Source: Bryobacterales bacterium (lineage in GTDB: Bacteria; Acidobacteriota; Terriglobia; Bryobacterales; Bryobacteraceae). From it: a stretch of DNA of 64,000 nt. Positions 14,674 to 23,578 of this stretch are shown one piece after another. Every line of letters starts with the position of its first letter. Positions within the stretch are counted from its first letter, which is position 1. Under the pieces are notes generated by a model that had not been told where the DNA came from, ran no database searches, and saw nothing but the letters and a program-made list of their open reading frames with translations. Location: NCBI GenBank assembly GCA_016716385.1, contig JADJWL010000008.1, positions 1 to 64,000 of the forward strand, in the 5' to 3' direction. A program made the position numbers and the translations under genes.

Positions 14674-15074
14674 TCAAACTGGGTACTTTGAAGACCTTGG
14701 GTGCTGCCGTCCTGCTGACCGCCGCCCTCGCTCTCCCGGCAGCCGCACAGAATAGGTTCGGCCAGCCGAAGTCCATCATCCACGTCGTGACGGTCTTGTG
14801 GAAGACCGATGCCACCGAGGCACAGAAAACGGCCGCCATTGAAGGCGTCAGGAAGATGGCCGCCGAGATCCCCGGCATCACCAACGTCTGGACGAAGAAG
14901 ATCAAGGTCCAGGGCCGCGGCCCCGACGGCCGGCCCTACGATACGCTCTTTGTGATGGAGTTCAAGGATCAGGCGGCGTTCGATGCGTACGGCGATCACC
15001 CGGCCCACAAGGCTTGGGAGAAGATTTATCTGCCGATCCGGCAGGTAAGCACCACGCACGACGTCACCAATTAG
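14670..15074 (+). CDS. Exported Dabb-like (stress-responsive barrel) protein
   Basis: A 134-residue exported protein: a Sec signal peptide (LGAAVLLTAALALPAAAQ) followed by a Dabb-type alpha/beta-barrel domain. The domain shows SIIHVVTVLWKTDATEAQK, GVRKMAAEIPGITNVW, the F-V-M-E-F strand and AFDAYGDHPAHKAW. Dabb domains normally dimerise; many have no known substrate. The ATG overlaps the previous gene's stop. The exported form is less common than cytoplasmic Dabb proteins. Confidence 0.85.
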   Translation: MIKLGTLKTLGAAVLLTAALALPAAAQNRFGQPKSIIHVVTVLWKTDATEAQKTAAIEGVRKMAAEIPGITNVWTKKIKVQGRGPDGRPYDTLFVMEFKDQAAFDAYGDHPAHKAWEKIYLPIRQVSTTHDVTN

Positions 15075-15146
15075 GGTTCGCGGAACGTCTTTACTATCGA
15101 TCCGGCGGCGCGCCCCTTGTGCGCCGCCAAACCGAAGGAGCGTCCT

Positions 15147-15683
15147 ATGAAACGAAAACTGCTTCTCCTGGCTGCCTGGGCACTGGTTCCGGCGCTGGCC
15201 CAGAATGACTCATTCGAGAAACTTGCCCCCTATTAGGCGACCCCCGAGACCATCGTCCAGAAAATGTTGCAACTGGGCGAGTTAAAGGCGGGCGAGCGAA
15301 TGTTCGACCTCGGAAGCGGGGACGGACGCATTGTCATCATGGCCGCTGAGAAGTTCCGCGCCCAAGCCACAGGGGTGGAGTGGGACAAGGACCTTCACAA
15401 GCAGAGCATGGACAAGATCGCCTCGCTGAAGCTCGATAAATCTGCCCGGATCATCAATGGCGATATCCTCAAGCAGGATTACACCTCAGCCGACCTCGTC
15501 ACGGTTTACCTGCTGCCCACCTCGAATGACAAGATCCGTCCGCTTTTGGAGAAGCAACTGAAGAAGGGCACGCGCATCGTCTCGCATGACTTCGAGTTCC
15601 GCGACTGGAAGGCGGACAAAGTCGAAGTGATCGACGACGACGGAGAAGGGCGCTCGCACACCCTCTATCTATACCGCCGCTAG
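15147..15683 (+). pseudogene. Exported SAM-dependent methyltransferase, interrupted by an amber codon
   Basis: From ATG 15147 the frame encodes a signal peptide (MKRKLLLLAAWALVPALAQ) and DSFEKLAPY, then TAG at 15234-15236. The same frame continues without a break as ATPETIVQKMLQLGELKAGE, then motif I MFDLGSGDGRIVIMAAEKF, and ends at 15683. The A-T-P-E-T-I-V-x-x-M-L lead-in is the normal start of the mature domain, so the stop interrupts one gene. An internal ATG at 15264 could still give a 139-residue cytoplasmic enzyme. Nonsense mutation, readthrough and sequencing error are all possible. Confidence 0.8.
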
Positions 15684-15701
15684 CCGGCGGCGGTACCGCA
15701 C

Positions 15702-16856
15702 ATGCAGTTCCCTCCGAAGATCGAACGGGAGCAGTGGGTCTACTACCTGTCGGTTTCGCGGCTCGCGCTGGCCGGATCCTGCCTGTTGGCCCAGTTGGTC
15801 CTGGTGCATCACCGGAACCCGGTGGTGACGCTGGCGCTGGTTCTCTTTGTCGCGCTGAGCGCTCTGGTCGTGAAGCGGAGGGAGGACATCCACCGCCGCT
15901 TCGGGAAGTTCGCCCTCTTCCTTGACACTCTGTTCTTCATGTTGCTGGCGCGATACGGGGAGATCGAGACCCTGTGGCTGGCTCCTGCCTTCTACCTCTA
16001 CCTGTTGACCGCGGCCGTGTCCCTGTTCGGTCCGCGCGAAGTGGCCGTGGTGGCGGCGGCGTGCGTGCTGTTCTTCGCCACAGCACACCCGGGCGCCCAG
16101 TTCGTGCTTCGCGAGACGATCCTCGTCGGCGGCGCGTTCGCCTGTGCGTACTCGCTGCAGAAGCGCCGCCTGGAACGGCAGCTCCAGGACATGCAGGCTC
16201 AGGTGGAGCAGGCCCGCGACCTCGCCAAGACAGCGCGTGAAGCGGAATGCCAGCGCATCGCGGCGGACTTCCACGACGGTCCCCTGCAAAGTGTGATCAG
16301 CTTCCAGATGCGGCTCGAGATTCTGCGCAAGCTGTTGAATCGCGACTTGAATTCCGGCAAGCAGGAACTCGAGCAGCTCATCGAGATGGCCAAAGGGCAG
16401 GTCCGCGAGATGCGCAGCTTCGTGCGGGAGATGCGGCCGCTCGACGTCGACGGCGCCAGCCTCACCGCGGCCACCCGCAAGGTCGTTGACGAATTCCAGA
16501 AGGAAAGCGGAATTCCGGTGACGTTCGTCGGCGGGGACCGTGTCTTCTCCGCCGCCCCGGAAACCTGCACCGATCTCCTCCAGATGGTGCGCGAGGCGTT
16601 GAGCAACGTCCAGAAGCACTCCAAGGCGACCCGTGTGGCGGTGGCTCTCGAGAGAGTCGGGCAGGTGCTGGAGGTGTCGGTCGACGACAACGGCGTCGGG
16701 TTCCCGTTCAGCGGAACGTTCTCGCTGGATGAATTGGAACTCCTGCGCCTGGGTCCGGTCAGCCTGAAGCGCCGCGCCCGCTCGCTTGGCGCCGACTTGC
16801 AGCTTGAATCGCGTCCGGGCCGCGGGGCGGGCCTCAAGCTGAAGGTCCCGATTTGA
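15702..16856 (+). CDS. Membrane sensor histidine kinase (NarL/DesK type)
   Basis: A 384-residue kinase. About five hydrophobic helices fill residues 14-150, then a coiled linker, then a HisKA_3-like region with IAADFHDGPLQSVISF (phospho-acceptor His191). The ATPase has REALSNVQKHSKAT (N box) and VSVDDNGVGFPF (G1). No sensory domain other than the membrane part is visible. No response regulator is adjacent: it is orphan within the window. Its stop overlaps the TTG start of the next gene, a beta-propeller lipoprotein, so the two are translationally coupled. Confidence 0.9.
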   Translation: MQFPPKIEREQWVYYLSVSRLALAGSCLLAQLVLVHHRNPVVTLALVLFVALSALVVKRREDIHRRFGKFALFLDTLFFMLLARYGEIETLWLAPAFYLYLLTAAVSLFGPREVAVVAAACVLFFATAHPGAQFVLRETILVGGAFACAYSLQKRRLERQLQDMQAQVEQARDLAKTAREAECQRIAADFHDGPLQSVISFQMRLEILRKLLNRDLNSGKQELEQLIEMAKGQVREMRSFVREMRPLDVDGASLTAATRKVVDEFQKESGIPVTFVGGDRVFSAAPETCTDLLQMVREALSNVQKHSKATRVAVALERVGQVLEVSVDDNGVGFPFSGTFSLDELELLRLGPVSLKRRARSLGADLQLESRPGRGAGLKLKVPI

Positions 16857-17839
16857 GCCGTCTCTGGCTGCTCGTCCTGTGTCTGACCGCTTGCGGGCGC
16901 TACGCCGAGTTCCAACTTCCCGAGCCTCACGGCGAGCCAACGAAATCCTTCCGCTGGGAAGCGGTCCCGCCCCCTGTGCTTCTCCGTGGGGCCCCAGGAG
17001 AGTGGGACCACGCGGACGTCCTGAACCCGGCAATCGTGCGGCATGGCGGGCGCTACCTCTGCCTGTACTCGGGTTTCGACGGCGCAACCTGGCATACCGG
17101 CCTTGCCGAATCGCCGGACGGTCTGGTCTGGGAAAAGCAGGGACGTGTTCTCAGTCCGGACGCATCCACCTGGGAGGGCGCCTACATCGCGGCCAACGGC
17201 GCCGCTGTGGCGCGCGGCGAAACCATCTTCTACTGGTATCACGCCGGACCGCGCGACCGGCCGGCCATCGGACTGGCAACGTCTCCGGACGGCCGCACGT
17301 GGCGGCGCGAACCTGCCCCGGTGCTCGAGCCCGGACCGCGCGGAAGCTGGGACGAGCGCGGCGTCGCCGACCCGTTCGTGGTTGAGGCGGACGGCTGGTT
17401 CCACTTGTACTACCTCGGGCAGGACCGTGCCCGCCGCCAGCGCCTGGGCGTCGCCCGCTCGCGTGACGGCGTCCGCTGGCACAAGCATCGCGGCAACCCT
17501 CTGCTCGAACTGGGCGAATCCGGTGCGGCCGATGAGAACGGCTTGGGGGAGCCGGCGGTGTGGCGCTCCCACGGCGCCTGGTGGATGCTCTATACCGCCC
17601 GCGCGTTCGACGAGCGGCGCCGCCTGGTCCTGGCGCGTTCAGCCGATGGGATCGCCTGGAAGAAGATGCCGGTCACGATTGCCGGCGGCGAAGACTGGAA
17701 TCGCGCGGTCGTCTGCGACGCGGAGATCGCCCTGGAAGACGGGCACGTCCGGGTCTGGTTTGGCGGCGGAGACCGTCCCTCGCCCGACGAAAACCTCAGC
17801 GGACAGATCGGCGCCGGCCGCCTCGTTCCGGAGCCGTAG
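16853..17839 (+). CDS. Beta-propeller lipoprotein resembling GH43/GH130-type glycosidases
   Basis: A 328-residue protein starting at TTG 16853 within the kinase stop. A short lipoprotein signal ends LVLCLTACG (lipobox Cys). The body has five-bladed-propeller repeats: D-V-L-N-P-A-I-V, GLAESPDGLVWEKQG, GLATSPDGRTWRRE, GVARSRDGVRWHKH and LARSADGIAWKKM. The A-x-S-x-D-G-x-x-W blades are typical of GH43/GH62/GH32/GH130-like folds. Catalytic acids cannot be assigned safely. It is probably a surface or periplasmic glycan-binding or hydrolysing protein. Confidence 0.75.
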   Translation: MSRLWLLVLCLTACGRYAEFQLPEPHGEPTKSFRWEAVPPPVLLRGAPGEWDHADVLNPAIVRHGGRYLCLYSGFDGATWHTGLAESPDGLVWEKQGRVLSPDASTWEGAYIAANGAAVARGETIFYWYHAGPRDRPAIGLATSPDGRTWRREPAPVLEPGPRGSWDERGVADPFVVEADGWFHLYYLGQDRARRQRLGVARSRDGVRWHKHRGNPLLELGESGAADENGLGEPAVWRSHGAWWMLYTARAFDERRRLVLARSADGIAWKKMPVTIAGGEDWNRAVVCDAEIALEDGHVRVWFGGGDRPSPDENLSGQIGAGRLVPEP

Positions 17840-17845
17840 GACAAT
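17840..17845 (+). promoter_or_regulatory. -10-like box (GACAAT) just upstream of bshA
   Basis: GACAAT ends 6 nt before the GTG start of bshA at 17852, so a transcript would begin at or within a base or two of the start codon. It matches the leaderless-type layout seen at other genes here, though it overlaps the end of the preceding gene. Confidence 0.35.
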
Positions 17846-17851
17846 AGCGGG

Positions 17852-18967
17852 GTGAACGTCGGCATCACGTGTTACCCCACCTACGGCGGCAGCGGCATCG
17901 TCGCCACCGAACTCGGGCTGGAACTGGCCAACCGCGGCCACCAGGTCCACTTCATCACGTATTCCAATCCCATCCGCCTGGACCCCGGCACCCCGCGCAT
18001 CCATTACCACGAAGTCGAAGTGTCAAACTACCCGCTGTTCCAGTACCCGCCCTACTGCCTCGCTTTGGCCTCGCGGATGGCCGAGGTCGCTGAATCGTAC
18101 AAGCTCGACCTGTTGCATGTCCACTACGCGATCCCGCATTCCATCGCCGCGATGCTGGCCCGCCAGATGCTTGCTCCGAAGCGCCGGCTGCCGTTTATCA
18201 CGACTCTGCATGGCACCGACATCACCCTGGTCGGCATGGACCGTTCTTACTTTGGCATCACGAAGTTTTCGATCGAGCAGTCCGACGGTGTCACCTGCAT
18301 CAGCGAGGACCTGAAGCAGCGCACGGTCGAAGTATTCGGGGCGGGTCACGAAATGCGCGTGATCCACAACTTCGTGAATTGCGACATCTACAAGCCTGAT
18401 CCGGAACACGCCGAGGCCCACCAGTACGCGCCGGGGGGCGAGAAAATCCTGCTCCATCTGTCGAACTTCCGCCCGGTGAAGCGCGTGCTGGATTGCATTC
18501 ATGTCCTGGCAAAGGCGCGGCTCCATGTGCCGGCCCATCTGGTGATGGTTGGCGATGGGCCGGACCGGGGTCCGGCCGAGGCGCTGGCGCGTGAACTGGG
18601 CGTTGAGCGCCACGTCACCTTCCTGGGAAAGCAGAACCACGTGGAGCGTCTGCTGCCAATGGCCCACGCATTACTCCTGCCGAGCGAACTGGAAAGCTTC
18701 GGTCTGGCGGCGCTGGAAGCGATGGCGTGCGGTGTGCCGGCGGTGGCGACGCGCGTCGGGGGTGTGCCGGAACTGGTGACCCACGGCGTGGACGGTTACC
18801 TGGAGGCGCCGGGCGACGTGGCGGCCCAGGCGTCCCGAGTCGTCGAGTTGCTGAGCGACAGCACCCGGCACGCCAGGATGTCCGCCGCCGCGCGCGAGAC
18901 TGCGACGACACGGTTCTGCGCGACCAAGATCATCCCTCAATACGAGGAGTATTACGCGAGTCTGTAG
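17852..18967 (+). CDS. bshA: N-acetyl-alpha-D-glucosaminyl L-malate synthase
   Basis: BshA is the GT4-family glycosyltransferase that makes GlcNAc-malate, the first step of bacillithiol synthesis. The 371-residue protein has the typical start VGITCYPTYGGSGIVATELG, the HVHYAIPHSIAA segment and ITTLHGTDITLVG. It also has VIHNFVNCDIYKPD, LLHLSNFRPVKRV, and the E-x7-E donor-site region LPSELESFGLAALEAMACG. It starts at GTG 17852. BshB and BshC are not in the window; if present elsewhere the organism would make bacillithiol. Confidence 0.93.
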   Translation: MNVGITCYPTYGGSGIVATELGLELANRGHQVHFITYSNPIRLDPGTPRIHYHEVEVSNYPLFQYPPYCLALASRMAEVAESYKLDLLHVHYAIPHSIAAMLARQMLAPKRRLPFITTLHGTDITLVGMDRSYFGITKFSIEQSDGVTCISEDLKQRTVEVFGAGHEMRVIHNFVNCDIYKPDPEHAEAHQYAPGGEKILLHLSNFRPVKRVLDCIHVLAKARLHVPAHLVMVGDGPDRGPAEALARELGVERHVTFLGKQNHVERLLPMAHALLLPSELESFGLAALEAMACGVPAVATRVGGVPELVTHGVDGYLEAPGDVAAQASRVVELLSDSTRHARMSAAARETATTRFCATKIIPQYEEYYASL

Positions 18968-18983
18968 GGCTGGCCACCACGGT

Positions 18984-19763
18984 CTACTCGTTGAGCTTGA
19001 TCACCGAAAAATGGGCGCCTTGCGGATCCGCAACCACCGCGAAGCGTCCGACCGGCGGGATGTCCGTGGGCGGGACGCCGATTTTTGCCCCCAACGCACC
19101 GGCCTGCGCAGCGGCGGCGTCGCAATCGGCAACCTGGAAGTACGCCATCCAGTGCGGCGGCATGTCGCCCCACTGCGCGTCCATCTGGACCATGCCGGCC
19201 GCCGACTGGCCGCCCGACTGAAATTCGGTGTACTCGACCGGTCCCATCTGGGAGATCTTCGTTCCCCAGCCGAACAGTTGACCGTAGAAGTCCCGCGCCC
19301 CTACCGCGTCCCGGGCAGCCAACTCGGCCCAGCAAAACGCGTTTGGCTCGTTGACCACGCTGGAGCCGCTGTGGCCCAACGGCTGCCAGAGGCCGAGGTA
19401 AGCGCCCTGGGGGTCCTGAACGACGGCGATGATGCCGTTCTCACCCACTGGAGACGGTCCCATCAGGACCTTGCCGCCTAATTCGTTGACACGGGCCACG
19501 GCTGCAGCCGCGTCCTCCACGCAGACGTAGAGCAGCCAGTGCGGGGGTACGTGCATTTCCAGTTGCTGCGGCGAAAGCCGGTAGCCTCCCCCGGCCTGAG
19601 CGCCTTCCAGTTTCCACATCAGGTACTCGCCGCCCTGCGGCATCGGATGGCGCTGTGCGTCCCAGCCGAACAGGCCGCGGTAAAACGCTTCGGCGGCCGT
19701 GGTGTCCGTCGTCCCGAGTTCAACCCAGCAAAACGTTCCCGGCGCGTGCTTGTCGAGTTTCAT
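18984..19763 (-). CDS. VOC-family protein with two glyoxalase-like domains
   Basis: A 259-residue protein built of two homologous VOC domains (about 8-125 and 138-257). Each begins with F-C-W-x-E-L and has FYRGLFGWDA or FYGQLFGWG, a PPHWLLYV or PPHWMAYF strand and a DPQGAYLGLW or DPQGAHFSVI end. Such tandem proteins resemble glyoxalase/CFP-30-like proteins; the substrate is unknown. GGAGG lies a few bases upstream of ATG 19763. The gene converges with bshA. Confidence 0.9.
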   Translation of the reverse strand: MKLDKHAPGTFCWVELGTTDTTAAEAFYRGLFGWDAQRHPMPQGGEYLMWKLEGAQAGGGYRLSPQQLEMHVPPHWLLYVCVEDAAAAVARVNELGGKVLMGPSPVGENGIIAVVQDPQGAYLGLWQPLGHSGSSVVNEPNAFCWAELAARDAVGARDFYGQLFGWGTKISQMGPVEYTEFQSGGQSAAGMVQMDAQWGDMPPHWMAYFQVADCDAAAAQAGALGAKIGVPPTDIPPVGRFAVVADPQGAHFSVIKLNE

Positions 19764-19885
19764 CAGACTCGCCTCCTTCCAAGGCGTGCATCAGGATAGC
19801 AGGGTTGCCGTGCGAGCGGGCGAAGCCCTGATCGAGGATCTCCGCCGGCTGCGGTAGAGACTCTCGTCACGACAGGGGCGCGCCG

Positions 19886-21094
19886 TCAGACGGCCAGCGA
19901 AGGAACATACATGCGCAGGATGGCCGGCGTCAGGTCGGCGCCGAGCCCCGGTCGTTCCGGCGGCAGGTAGGCGCCCTTTTCGAACGGCGGCGTCAGTCGT
20001 TCCATCATCTCGTTGCCCGGTTCTCCGGTTCCGAAGCTTTCCGCCATGGGGCAGTTGGGATGGGAAATCACCAGGTGGATCCCGAAGACGCTGCCGCCGC
20101 GGTGCGGCATCACCGGGACCCCCTGCGCGGCCGCGATCGCCGCGACGTGGCGGGCGTCGGTGAGGCCGCCACACCACGTCAGATCGGGCTGGAGAATGTG
20201 CGCGGCGCTGTGCCGGAGCACATGGGCAAACCCGTAGCGCGTGTACTCGTGTTCGCCCAGCGCGATGCGTGTGCCGCGGACCTCCCGGCAGAGCCGCTCG
20301 TATCCCGCCAGGTCGTCGGGCAGCAACGGTTCCTCGATGAAGTCGAGCCGGAGGTCTTCAGCGGCCCGGGCGAACTCGAGCGTGTATTCGACGTTCCAAC
20401 GGCACAGGCAGTCGATCATGAGCCTGCTGTCCGGTCCAATGATCGACCTTGCCTTGCGCAATTCGGCCAGAAGGCGCTGCATGCTCTCTTTGTCGGCGCC
20501 GCCCACGCCTTCGTAAAGGCCCATCTTGAAAGCCCGGAAGCCGAGGGCGACCCCGCGCTCGAAGTTCGAACCGGTGGAATACGCTGGCGCGCGTTCTTTC
20601 GCCGCGCCGCCAAGCAGGCGCCAGACCGGCAGCCCCGCCGCCTGGCCGGCGATGTCCCACAACGCGAGATCGATGCCGCTGATCGCCATGATCGCCAGGC
20701 CCTTGCGCCCATAGAACGAGGTGGAAGAGAACATCTGCTCCCAGAGAAGCTCGATGTTGGCCGCATTGGCGCCCACTAGTAGGTCCTTCAGATGCGTTTC
20801 GATGATGTGCACCGCGGCCGTCCCGCCTCCGCCCATTCCGTAGCCGGTGATGCCCTGGTCCGTCCGGATCTGCACCAGGATGCTTCCCGCCAGTTGGGAG
20901 AAGGGTCCGAACCAGCGCCAGCGCGCGGGGTCATAATCCGACGTGAATTCGCGCCTGCCGAATCGCGACGCGGGCAGCAGGGGCAGCGGGGCGGCTTTCA
21001 CCGAAACAATTCTTTGCGCAACCGGAGCAGCCAGAGCTGCCGCGAAGGCGGGCGCCTGGGCCAAAAGGGTGCGGCGGGTGACCCGTGATGCCAT
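19886..21094 (-). CDS. Exported mandelate racemase/enolase-family dehydratase (rhamnonate dehydratase-like)
   Basis: A 402-residue enolase-superfamily member with a Tat-like N-terminus (VTRRTLLAQAPAFAAALAA). Metal ligands are apparent in LMIDCLCRW (Asp), DFIEEPL (Glu) and ALGEHEYTRYG (Glu). The segment ILQPDLTWCGGLTDARHVA, then VMPHRGGSVFGIHLV (candidate catalytic His), resembles L-rhamnonate dehydratase and sugar-acid relatives. It should remove water from an aldonic acid to give a 2-keto-3-deoxy acid. It is divergent from two Gfo/Idh/MocA genes, consistent with sugar-acid catabolism. Export of a dehydratase is unusual but recurs in Acidobacteria. Confidence 0.87.
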   Translation of the reverse strand: MASRVTRRTLLAQAPAFAAALAAPVAQRIVSVKAAPLPLLPASRFGRREFTSDYDPARWRWFGPFSQLAGSILVQIRTDQGITGYGMGGGGTAAVHIIETHLKDLLVGANAANIELLWEQMFSSTSFYGRKGLAIMAISGIDLALWDIAGQAAGLPVWRLLGGAAKERAPAYSTGSNFERGVALGFRAFKMGLYEGVGGADKESMQRLLAELRKARSIIGPDSRLMIDCLCRWNVEYTLEFARAAEDLRLDFIEEPLLPDDLAGYERLCREVRGTRIALGEHEYTRYGFAHVLRHSAAHILQPDLTWCGGLTDARHVAAIAAAQGVPVMPHRGGSVFGIHLVISHPNCPMAESFGTGEPGNEMMERLTPPFEKGAYLPPERPGLGADLTPAILRMYVPSLAV

Positions 21095-21173
21095 TCTGCA
21101 AGTCTACTGGAAGATTTGACAACCCCGCGGCAGTCCGGTAGAACTGGTGGCCATCAGACCGAGGAAGAATCCG

Positions 21174-22448
21174 ATGATCGAACGGCGCTACTTTCTGCCA
21201 GCCGCCCTGGCCGCAGCCGCGGCACGGCGCGTCCAGGCCTCCGACAAGATTACCGTCGCCCTGATGGGCGTCCGTGGGCGCGGCCGCGGACTGACGGCCG
21301 CCTTCTGCGCCCAACCCGACGTGAACGTCGCCTATGTGTGCGACGTCGATCAGAACGTCGTGGAGGCCGCGTACAAGACTATTGAGGACTCAGGACGCAA
21401 GCGGCCGCCCCTGGTCGCCGACATCCGCCGCTGCCTCGACGACAAATCGATCGATGCCGTTGTCATGGGGACGCCCGCGCACTGGCACGCTCCCGGCACG
21501 ATCCTGGCCTGCGACGCAGGCAAGGACGTGTACGTCGAGAAGCCCGCCTCGCACAACATTCGCGAAGGACGGCTGATGGTGGACGCGGCGCGCCGCAACC
21601 GGCGCATTGTCCAGGTGGGCTCGCAACTGCCGAGCCTGCCGGCCACGCAGGCGTTCCACGACTACGTCCAGTCCGGCAAGCTGGGCCGCGTGCTGATGGC
21701 CAAGGTGTGGAACGTGCAAATGCGCCGCAACATCGGCCGCCTGCAGGACGAACCCGTGCCGCCCGGCATCGACTACGAAACCTGGACCGGCCCGCTGCCA
21801 AAGCTGCCGTTCAACCGGAACCGGTTCCATTCGACCGTCAACTGGCACTGGCACTACGGGTCTGGCGACATCGCCAACGACGGCGTGCATGAACTCGACA
21901 TCGCGCGGCGCGCACTCGGGGTTCAGTTGCCAACGGCGGTTTCCGGCATGGGCCGCAAAATGTATTTCGACGACGATCAGCAGACGCCGGACACGATGAA
22001 CATCACTTACGAGTTCGGCGACCGCCTGCTTTTCTACGAGCAGAGGCTCTGGAATCCGTACGGCATGGAAGACTGCGACAACGGCATCGCCGTTTACGGG
22101 GACAAGGCCGTGGCCCAGTTCGGGAGATTCCGCGGACGGAACTGGGGGTATCGCGTGCTCGACGAAAAGGGCACGGAGATCCACTACGAGCACCACGGCA
22201 AATCGTCGATTGACACGCCACATGCGCGGAATTTCCTCGACGCCATCCGCAGCCGCAATCCACCGCGCGTGGAGATCGAAGAAGGACACTGGGCGAGCGC
22301 GCTGGCGCATCTCGGCAACATCGTCGCGCGGACGGGACGCACGATCCGGTTCGACCCCAAGACCGAAACGGTGACGGGCGACCCGGAAGCGAACGCGTTC
22401 GTGAAGCGCGAGTACCGAGCGCACTGGTCGACGCCGAAGGGAGCTTGA
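21174..22448 (+). CDS. Tat-exported Gfo/Idh/MocA-family oxidoreductase
   Basis: A 424-residue NAD(P)-dependent oxidoreductase. The N-terminus RRYFLPAALAAAAARRVQA is Tat-like. The Rossmann part reads KITVALMGVRGRGRGLTAAF, with VYVEKPASHNIREGRLMVDA carrying the family E-K-P motif. The C-terminal domain includes GSGDIANDGVHELDIARRAL with a likely active-site Asp/His pair. ATG 21174 is chosen because GAGGAAG at 21161-21167 precedes it. Members of this exported group often act as glycoside oxidases/dehydrogenases. A second, divergent paralogue follows 3 nt after the stop. Confidence 0.9.
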   Translation: MIERRYFLPAALAAAAARRVQASDKITVALMGVRGRGRGLTAAFCAQPDVNVAYVCDVDQNVVEAAYKTIEDSGRKRPPLVADIRRCLDDKSIDAVVMGTPAHWHAPGTILACDAGKDVYVEKPASHNIREGRLMVDAARRNRRIVQVGSQLPSLPATQAFHDYVQSGKLGRVLMAKVWNVQMRRNIGRLQDEPVPPGIDYETWTGPLPKLPFNRNRFHSTVNWHWHYGSGDIANDGVHELDIARRALGVQLPTAVSGMGRKMYFDDDQQTPDTMNITYEFGDRLLFYEQRLWNPYGMEDCDNGIAVYGDKAVAQFGRFRGRNWGYRVLDEKGTEIHYEHHGKSSIDTPHARNFLDAIRSRNPPRVEIEEGHWASALAHLGNIVARTGRTIRFDPKTETVTGDPEANAFVKREYRAHWSTPKGA

Positions 22449-22451
22449 ACA

Positions 22452-23531
22452 ATGAACCGCAGAACGTTCGCGCAACTGGCCGCGATGGCGCCGGCTTTCG
22501 CCGCATCCCGGACGATAGAGGTCGGGTTGATCACGCACCGCGACGGCCCGCACCTGAGCGCCTACATCGAAGGTCTGGCGAAGACGCCCGAGGCGGGCGC
22601 GGTCTATCTCTGCGATCCCGACGGCGCCACAGAAGCGGCCGTCCGCAAGGGTATTGGCGCGAAACTCGCCGGTTCGTACCGTTCCCCGCGGGAGCTCTTC
22701 CGCGCGCGCAAGCCGGCGCTTGCCCTCATCACGATGGAGGCGAAGCTGGCGCCGCCCGCAATCGCCGCTGCTCTCGACGCCGGCTGCCATGTGATGGCGG
22801 AGAAGCCCGCCTGCGTGCGCGCGGAGGATTTCGAACCGCTGGCGGCCAAGGCGAACGCGTCCCGGCGGCACCTGATGCTGGCGCTCTCCAATCGCGTCGA
22901 CCCCGTGATGCAGGAGGCGCGGCGGATCGTGCAGTCCGGACAGATCGGCAAGGTGTACGGGATGGAACTGCACACCATCGCCGACCAGACGCGCCTGACG
23001 CGGACCGCCTACCACCAGAGTTGGATGGCGCAGAAGTCGCGCGGGGGCGGGGGACACCTGATCTGGCTCGGGATCCACTGGCTCGACCTGGCGATGTTCA
23101 TCGCGGGTTCGCGCATCACCGGAGTCGCGGGTTTCGCCGGCAATGTCGGCGGGCAGCCGATCGACGTCGAGGACTCGGCCGCGGTGGCGCTGCGATTCGC
23201 CAACGGCACGTTCGGCACGATGACTTCCGGCTACTACCTCGACCGGGGAAAGCAGCTCTTCATCAAGGTTTGGGGGTCTGAAGGCTGGCTGGAAGTGAAC
23301 CACCAGACGGAGAACCCGCTGGAGTGGTACAGCAGCAAGGAAGGCGCCAGGCGCTACACGCCACCCGATGGACCCACCGGATACACGCCCTTCGTGCAGC
23401 ATGTCGTGCGCGCGGCGGCGGACCTGGAGACGCCGGTTCTGACGCCGGACGAAAGCCTGCATGTTCTGCGGACGGTGTTCGCCGCGTACCGGGCGGCGGA
23501 GAGCGGAGCGTCCCAGAAGGTCGGTGGCTGA
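22452..23531 (+). CDS. Gfo/Idh/MocA-family protein with atypical nucleotide-binding loop
   Basis: A 359-residue paralogue of its upstream neighbour. The N-terminus MNRRTFAQLAAMAPAFAA is Tat/Sec-like. It keeps the E-K-P motif (HVMAEKPACVRAEDF) and the C-terminal LIWLGIHWLDLAMFI. The expected G-x-G-x-x-G loop, however, reads EVGLITHRDGPHLSAYIEG. It may bind its cofactor differently or act as a partner subunit to the gene 3 nt upstream. The two are surely co-transcribed. Confidence 0.85.
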   Translation: MNRRTFAQLAAMAPAFAASRTIEVGLITHRDGPHLSAYIEGLAKTPEAGAVYLCDPDGATEAAVRKGIGAKLAGSYRSPRELFRARKPALALITMEAKLAPPAIAAALDAGCHVMAEKPACVRAEDFEPLAAKANASRRHLMLALSNRVDPVMQEARRIVQSGQIGKVYGMELHTIADQTRLTRTAYHQSWMAQKSRGGGGHLIWLGIHWLDLAMFIAGSRITGVAGFAGNVGGQPIDVEDSAAVALRFANGTFGTMTSGYYLDRGKQLFIKVWGSEGWLEVNHQTENPLEWYSSKEGARRYTPPDGPTGYTPFVQHVVRAAADLETPVLTPDESLHVLRTVFAAYRAAESGASQKVGG

Positions 23532-23578
23532 CAGATTTCGGGAACCCCGTGTCCTGAGCCGGCATCCGTAGCTTCAGC

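Noticed and set aside
21390..23462. A 690-codon open frame antisense to both Gfo/Idh/MocA genes
   Set aside because: It covers two clear coding genes and their boundary, and shows only compositional bias.
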